From assembly GCF_006386545.1 (NCBI RefSeq), contig NZ_SWAR01000048.1:1-39669 (forward strand): 39,669 nt of DNA. Direction: 5' to 3'. The notes beneath the pieces were generated by a model that worked only from the letters and a program-made list of their open reading frames with translations, had not been told where the DNA came from and made no database searches. Positions 35,484-39,669 of the stretch are shown piece after piece (position 1 is the stretch's first letter; each line of letters starts with the position of its first letter). This stretch comes from Methylibium rhizosphaerae. GTDB taxonomy: Bacteria; Pseudomonadota; Gammaproteobacteria; Burkholderiales; Burkholderiaceae_C. The position numbers and the translations under genes were made by a program.

Positions 35484-36458
35484 ATGAACATGAAGCGCAG
35501 GCGCTTCTCGCTCGCCGTGCTGGCAGGGGCCGTGGCCGGCTCAGGCGCCGCCCATGCGCAGTCCGACAAGCCGCTCTTGCTGGTGGTGGGCTATGCGGCC
35601 GGCGGCAGCGCCGACCTCGTGGCCCGCGCCGTGGGCGCCGAACTGTCGCGGCTGCTGGGCCGTCAGGTCCTCATCGAAAACGTGTCCGGCGCCAGCGGCA
35701 TGCTGGCCGCGCAGAAGGTGCTGAGCGCACCGGCCGACGGGCAGACCCTCTACATGGGCGGCACCGACACCGTGCTGGTGCCGATGATCAACGCCAAGGC
35801 GAGGCTCGACTGGGACAAGGACCTGCTGCCGGTGGGCCGCATGACCACCGTGCCGATGATCTTCGCGGTGCCCAGGTCGTCGCCGTATTCCACGCTTTCC
35901 GAGCTGATCGCCGCGCTGCGCAAGGGCGTCCGGGCGAACTTCAGCTACGGCACGCCTGGGGTGGGCACGATGCAGCACCTGTACGGTTCGCTCATCGGCG
36001 CCCGGGCCAGGGTGCCGCTGCAGCACATCCCGTACCGCGGCGGCGCGCCCATCACCAACGACCTGGTCGGCGAAGTGCTCGACAGCGCGGTGCTGGTCGC
36101 CTCCACCGCGATGCCCTTCCTGAAGGACGGCCGGATCAAGGCGCTGTCGGTGTCGGATACCCAGCGCGTGTCCCAGCTGCCGGAGGTCCGGCGCATCGGC
36201 GAGGAAGAGGGCTTCAGCGGCCTGGCGCTGCCGCTGTGGCAGGGCCTGTTCGTGAAGGCGGGCACGCCCGCCATCACCGTGGCAGCCTACGAAAAGGCCC
36301 TGCTCGAAGCGCTGGCCCAGCCGGCGCTGCGCAGCAAGCTGCAGGAGTCGGGCATCACCGTGGCACCGATGAAGGGTTCGGAGCTGAAGGCCTTCATCGG
36401 CCCGCAGGCGGCGCTGTACCGCGACATCGTGCAGACCTCGAAGATCTCGCTCGACTGA
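35484..36458 (+). CDS. Bug/TctC-family tripartite tricarboxylate-type substrate-binding protein
   Basis: A 324-residue periplasmic receptor. A twin-Arg-like start (MNMKRRRFSLAVLAGAV) and cleavage near AHA/QS (about 25) are followed by LLVVGYAAGGSADLVARAVG, the Bug family's first ligand loop. VENVSGASG-type sequence (IENVSGASGMLAAQKVL), FSYGTPGVGTMQHLYG and IPYRGGAPITNDLVGEV cover the rest of the fold. Bug proteins bind di- and tricarboxylates and related acids; most are orphans without TctAB, as here. AAGGAG precedes the ATG. Co-transcribed with the porin, and functionally tied to the divergent lyase by shared regulatory sites. Confidence 0.92.
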   Translation: MNMKRRRFSLAVLAGAVAGSGAAHAQSDKPLLLVVGYAAGGSADLVARAVGAELSRLLGRQVLIENVSGASGMLAAQKVLSAPADGQTLYMGGTDTVLVPMINAKARLDWDKDLLPVGRMTTVPMIFAVPRSSPYSTLSELIAALRKGVRANFSYGTPGVGTMQHLYGSLIGARARVPLQHIPYRGGAPITNDLVGEVLDSAVLVASTAMPFLKDGRIKALSVSDTQRVSQLPEVRRIGEEEGFSGLALPLWQGLFVKAGTPAITVAAYEKALLEALAQPALRSKLQESGITVAPMKGSELKAFIGPQAALYRDIVQTSKISLD

Positions 36459-36462
36459 AGCC

Positions 36463-37368
36463 TCAGCCTTGCGCCGGCCTTGCCTGCAGCAGCCGCGGCT
36501 TCCAGAAACCGGTCGACAGGCTGGTGCCCAGCACGATGACCGCGCAGCCCACCACCATGGCCGGCGTGATGAGCTCCTTCAGGAACAGCCAGCCCCACAA
36601 CACAGCGAACACCGGGATGAGGAAGGTGACCGCGATCGCGTTGGCCGGGCCGATGTGCGCGATGAGCCTGAAATACAGCACGTAGGCGATGGCCGTGCTC
36701 AGCACCCCCAGCAGCAGCACCGCGCCCCACGAGGTGGCCGACACCGGCGCGGCAGGCCACCAGATGAAGGCCGGCACCGCCAGGGCGATGGTGGCCGACA
36801 GCTGGCTGCCGGTGGCCACCGCAAGCGGCGGCACGCCGGTCAGCCAGCGTTTGGTGGCGCTGGCGGCAATGCCGTAGAGCAGCGTGGCGGTGAGGCAGCC
36901 GACCACCGCCCAGCCGGTGGCCACGCCGTCGGCGCCGGCCTTGAAGCTGGCCTTGTCCCAGGCAAGCCACACCACGCCGGCGAAGCCGATCACGAGGCCC
37001 AGCACCCGCGACGGCGTGAGCCCGTCCTTCAGCCATAGCCAGGCCACCACCGCGCCCCACAGCGGCGTGGTGGCGTTGAAGATGGAGCTCAGCCCGGCTG
37101 TGATGGACAGCGCGGCATAGCTGTAGAAGAGGAAGGGCAGCGCCGAGTTGAGCAGCCCCACCACGAAGATCGGCCTCCAGTACTTGACGAGCACTGCGCC
37201 CTGGCCCCGCCACAACAGCAGCGGCAGCAGGCAGGCGGTGGCCACCGTCACCCGCACGGCGGCCAGCGCCACCGGCCCGAACTCGCCCGCGCCCAGGCGC
37301 ATGAACAGGAACGATGCCCCCCACAGCCCTGCCAGCAGCAGCAGCTCCCCGATGTCTTGTGTCTTCAA
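36463..37368 (-). CDS. EamA-family DMT transporter (TTG start)
   Basis: A 301-residue inner-membrane protein with ten hydrophobic segments in two repeats: ELLLLAGLWGASFLFMR opens the first EamA half and WAVVGCLTATLLYGIAAS the second. TTPLWGAVVAWLWLKDGL and FLIPVFAVLWGWLFLKEL are the matching repeat ends. These proteins export amino acids or metabolites. The start is a TTG at 37368 whose last bases overlap the upstream TGA stop (TTGA). AAGGAA lies about eight bases before it. No Met codon is found near the expected N-terminus, and the hydrophobic first helix begins at once. It is the third gene of the alkylation-repair operon and converges with the Bug gene (4 bp apart). Confidence 0.85.
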   Translation of the reverse strand: MKTQDIGELLLLAGLWGASFLFMRLGAGEFGPVALAAVRVTVATACLLPLLLWRGQGAVLVKYWRPIFVVGLLNSALPFLFYSYAALSITAGLSSIFNATTPLWGAVVAWLWLKDGLTPSRVLGLVIGFAGVVWLAWDKASFKAGADGVATGWAVVGCLTATLLYGIAASATKRWLTGVPPLAVATGSQLSATIALAVPAFIWWPAAPVSATSWGAVLLLGVLSTAIAYVLYFRLIAHIGPANAIAVTFLIPVFAVLWGWLFLKELITPAMVVGCAVIVLGTSLSTGFWKPRLLQARPAQG

Positions 37369-37862
37369 GAAAGGATTCCTTCGAGTTTGAGTAGTGCGGT
37401 CTTGCGGTGCAGCCCGCCGGCATAGCCGGTGAGCGAACCGTCGCGCCCGATGATGCGATGGCAGGGCACCACCACCGATACCGGGTTGCGGCCCACCGCC
37501 GCGCCCACCGCCCGCACGGCCGCCGGCGTGCCGATGCAGCGGGCGATCTCTCCGTAGCTTTGCGTCTGCCCGGCCTGTACCGCCAGCAGTGCACGCCATA
37601 CGTCGAGCTGGAACGGCGTGCCATGCAGGTCGAGCGCGAGGTCGAAGTGTCGGCGCTGGCCGGCCCAGTAGTCGGTGAGCTGGCGAGCAGCCTCATTGAG
37701 CAGTGGGTCATCGTCACGCTCGGGCGCGGCGATGGTACCGGGATGGTCCTTCTGGCCTTCGAACCAGGCGCCGGCCAGGCCGGCGTCGGTGCGCGCCAGC
37801 AGGAGCGGGCCCAGCGGCGATTCGAAGGTCATCCGGGCGGTGTAGGCGGGGCGGTTCTTCAT
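37365..37862 (-). CDS. ogt: Methylated-DNA--protein-cysteine methyltransferase
   Basis: A 165-residue suicide enzyme that moves the alkyl group from O6-alkylguanine (and O4-alkylthymine) in DNA to its own cysteine. FQLDVWRALLAVQAGQTQSY (84-103) holds the winged-helix entry, the Arg finger region (RAVGAAVGRNP) follows, and VVPCHRIIG (131-139) carries the acceptor Cys134. The C-terminal GYAGGLHRKTALLKLE is complete. Length is normal for Ogt. Its ATG overlaps the stop of the upstream adaA-alkA gene (ATGA), and its own stop overlaps the TTG of the EamA gene, so all three are translationally linked. Strongly supported. Confidence 0.94.
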   Translation of the reverse strand: MKNRPAYTARMTFESPLGPLLLARTDAGLAGAWFEGQKDHPGTIAAPERDDDPLLNEAARQLTDYWAGQRRHFDLALDLHGTPFQLDVWRALLAVQAGQTQSYGEIARCIGTPAAVRAVGAAVGRNPVSVVVPCHRIIGRDGSLTGYAGGLHRKTALLKLEGILS

Positions 37863-39355
37863 GTCGAGGTCTCCAGCGAGTTCCACAAGCGCAGCAGCGC
37901 ATACGAGCGCCACGGCGTCCAGGCCAGCGATCGGGCTTCGGCTTCGCGTTCGGCGCGCGTGCCCTTGGGCAGGCCCATGGCCTTGAGCGCCGCCACGTCG
38001 CCGGGCGGAAAGGCGTCCGGCCAGCCGCGCCAGCGCATCGCGATGTAGTGCGCGGTCCAGGCGCCCAGGCCGGGTGTCTGCACAAGGCGCTGCACCAGGG
38101 CCTGCGGCGCCTGCGTGGCAGCCAGCACCTCGAGTTCGGGCCAATCGCGCGCGAGCGACTGGATGGCGCCGACCTGGGTGCGCAGGATGCCGAGCTCGCC
38201 GATGCGGTCGGGCTCGGCCTGCGCCACGGCTTGCGGCGCGGGGAAGGCGGTGGCCAATGCCGGCCAGGGCGTGGCCATGGGGCTGCCGAAGCGCTCGACC
38301 AGGCGTCGCGCCAGCGTGCGCGCCGCGGCCACGGTGACGCGCTGGCCCAGCACCGCGCGCACCGCCAGCTCGAAGCCGTCGAGGCTGCCGGGCAGGCGGG
38401 TGCCGAGCCCGCCGCCGGGCAGGTCGCCCAGGGCGGTGTCGATGACTTCCGGCGACGCGTCGAGGTCGAGCCAGCGGCGCGCCGCCTGGGCCACGCTGCC
38501 GGTGGCCGCTGCCAGCGCAGGGGCGAGCCGCAGCTTGACCTGCTGGCGCGACGGCACGAACCGCACGTCGAGCCAGGCCGGCTCGTCGCTCAGCACCCCG
38601 GCACGCAGGGTGCGGCGCAGGCGCAGCTCGCCGGCATCGATGGCCTCCACCCCGGGGATGGCGCGGCGCTCGAAGAAACGCAGCAGCCCGGCCACGTCGT
38701 AGGGCGGGCGCCAGCCCAGCGTGAGCTCGATCGCGGCCTCTTCCGGGGCTGCCGGGGTCGCGTCGTCGCGGCTTTCACGACGAAGGCGGGTCGGGTTGAG
38801 GCGGTAGCGTTCGGCAAACGCGGCATTGAAGCGCCGCAGACTGCCGAAGCCGCTGGCGAGCGCCACCTGGGCCATGCTGAGGCGGCTGTCGGTGAGCAGG
38901 TGCTTGGCCAGCAGCAGCCGGCGCGTCTGCAGGTACTGCACCGGCGTCACGCCATGCTCGGCCTGGAAGATGCGCCGCAGGTGGCGGTCGCTCACGCCGA
39001 GCTGGGCCGCCACGCGGGCGAGGGTGGGGCCGGAATCACCGTCGGCATCGAAGGCGACCTGGTCGAGCGCCGCGGCGGCCTGCCTGGCCAGCGTGCTGGA
39101 GGCGTCCATCACCGACCACGCCAGCCCCGGCCCCGGGGCCACTTCCGGGCGGCACTTCAGACACGGCCGGAAGGCGGCGGCCTCGGCCTGCGCCGGCGTC
39201 TCGAAGAAGCGGCAGTTCTCGCGCCGCGGCGTGCGCACGCGGCAGATGGGCCGGCAGTAGATGCCGGTGGAGGTGACCCCCACGAACAGCCGCCCGTCGA
39301 AGCGCGCGTCGCGGGCCTTGAGGGCGAGATAGGCAGCGTCTGCATCGAGGTCCAT
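37859..39355 (-). CDS. AdaA-AlkA fusion: methylphosphotriester sensor/AraC regulator + 3-methyladenine DNA glycosylase
   Basis: A 498-residue fusion. Residues 1-75 are the Ada zinc domain with Cys34, Cys38, Cys65 and Cys68; one Cys takes a methyl group from DNA phosphotriesters and switches the protein to an activator. Residues about 85-195 are an AraC-type helix-turn-helix (VAAQLGVSDRHLRRIFQAEH, MAQVALASGFGSLRRFNAAF). Residues 205-498 are AlkA: an N-terminal domain (LGWRPPYDVAGLLRFFERR), then the helix-hairpin-helix LVQTPGLGAWTAHYIAMR and catalytic Asp453 in FPPGD. The start at 39355 (MDLDADAA) matches the family; 39364 is the alternative. A CATAAT at 39365-39370 may be a -10, which would leave almost no leader. 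It probably activates its own operon. Confidence 0.93.
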   Translation of the reverse strand: MDLDADAAYLALKARDARFDGRLFVGVTSTGIYCRPICRVRTPRRENCRFFETPAQAEAAAFRPCLKCRPEVAPGPGLAWSVMDASSTLARQAAAALDQVAFDADGDSGPTLARVAAQLGVSDRHLRRIFQAEHGVTPVQYLQTRRLLLAKHLLTDSRLSMAQVALASGFGSLRRFNAAFAERYRLNPTRLRRESRDDATPAAPEEAAIELTLGWRPPYDVAGLLRFFERRAIPGVEAIDAGELRLRRTLRAGVLSDEPAWLDVRFVPSRQQVKLRLAPALAAATGSVAQAARRWLDLDASPEVIDTALGDLPGGGLGTRLPGSLDGFELAVRAVLGQRVTVAAARTLARRLVERFGSPMATPWPALATAFPAPQAVAQAEPDRIGELGILRTQVGAIQSLARDWPELEVLAATQAPQALVQRLVQTPGLGAWTAHYIAMRWRGWPDAFPPGDVAALKAMGLPKGTRAEREAEARSLAWTPWRSYALLRLWNSLETST

Positions 39356-39458
39356 GCAGGCCATTATGGGCGGCCGGCCGGAGCCGACTCGCCGTTTTCG
39401 GACATCTGGATGGGCGCGCTGGATGTGGAGTCTGCGCCGGCACGATGGACCCGATTCA

Positions 39459-39550
39459 TTCACCGCGGAGGCGCGGAGGACGCGGAGGACCGCGGAGAAG
39501 GCTTTGTATTCCTCCGCGGTTCTCCGCGCTCTCCGCGCCTCCGCGGTGAA
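39459..39550. repeat. Long inverted repeat of the interspersed 'FTAEARR...' type
   Basis: Arms at 39459-39499 and 39510-39550 are inverted copies, 41 bases with four mismatches, built from the repeated unit GCGGAG. The loop is about ten bases. Translated, it reads like FTAEARRARRTAEE / SAVLRVLRASAVN, a sequence often annotated as hypothetical protein in Burkholderiales, so it is an interspersed repeat and not a gene. It lies just upstream of the adaA-alkA gene. Confidence 0.85.
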
Positions 39551-39584
39551 GGCATTCGGCATCTCACGCGCGAACAACAACCAC

Positions 39585-39653
39585 CCGTTCGCCCTGAGGT
39601 ATCGAAGGGCCGCCACCAAACGTCGAAGGGCTTCGATACCTCAGCCCGAACGG
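39585..39653. repeat. Second inverted repeat of a common Burkholderiales palindrome
   Basis: Arms at 39585-39607 and 39631-39653 (23 bases, two mismatches) around a 23-base loop. The TCAGCCCGAACGG/GAGGTATCGAAG motif is a frequent interspersed repeat in this order. It lies 34 bases beyond the preceding repeat. The remainder of 39356-39669 shows no gene. Confidence 0.75.
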
Positions 39654-39669
39654 AGAGTGGCTGTGCGCC

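Noticed and set aside
39459-39619. N-terminal extension of the adaA-alkA frame reading FTAEARRARR and SAVLRVLRASAVN
   Set aside because: This is translation of an interspersed inverted repeat, and the Ada domain starts normally at 39355.

Overview
This is a GC-rich window with very high G+C at third codon positions. Its gene content points to a betaproteobacterium of the order Burkholderiales, probably Comamonadaceae or a nearby group: a Bug/TctC-type binding protein, a Burkholderiales-type porin, an adaA-alkA fusion with ogt, ECF sigma/Ser-Thr kinase pairs, and the Ada-flanking interspersed repeat. It is chromosomal accessory and metabolic DNA. I see no rRNA, tRNA, CRISPR array, transposase or phage structural gene.

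Layout. (1) 1-5440: two minus-strand transcription units. A single-domain PAS protein leads into formyl-CoA:oxalate CoA-transferase (frc). A second unit holds a small unknown protein, a SucD-like protein that has lost the phospho-histidine loop, an FAH-family hydrolase, a ketopantoate-reductase-like protein and a TerC-family protein cut by the window edge. (2) 5441-9586: a LivK-type binding protein, a paired inverted repeat, a DUF1127-like miniprotein, two gene remnants around a small conserved protein, an MFS carrier and about 585 bp of apparently non-coding DNA. (3) 9587-15660: a DUF427 protein, then small exported or lipid-anchored proteins on the plus strand. These converge on a minus-strand operon of ECF sigma factor, transmembrane Ser/Thr kinase with a repeat-rich C-terminus, and a small exported Ala/Pro-rich protein. 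(4) 15869-21179: a membrane-anchored solute-binding protein followed by a large Cache/HAMP/PAS hybrid histidine kinase, behind the collapsed remains of another hybrid kinase. (5) 21180-25239: GNAT acetyltransferase, LysR regulator, an SDR with an internal deletion, an MFS exporter and an AhpD-like protein. (6) 25253-29934: a triple-PAS hybrid kinase, translationally coupled to a degenerate receiver and divergent from an OmpR-type regulator. (7) 29944-31659: a cytosolic-looking, apparently two-enzyme peptidoglycan hydrolase. (8) 31794-36458: an AraR-like (GntR + LacI-type sensor) regulator facing a carboxylate-lyase/porin/Bug divergon, with shared TTGTAT/ATACAA sites. (9) 36463-39669: an alkylation-repair operon (adaA-alkA, ogt, EamA exporter) and two inverted repeats.

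The strongest candidates for something new are the signal-less SLT/SH3/NlpC-like hydrolase, the SucD homologue without its catalytic histidine, the binding-protein/hybrid-kinase pair, the ECF-kinase-exported peptide locus with a possible duplicated leader element, and the AraR-like carboxylate regulon. All assignments come from reading motifs by eye. No database search was run.
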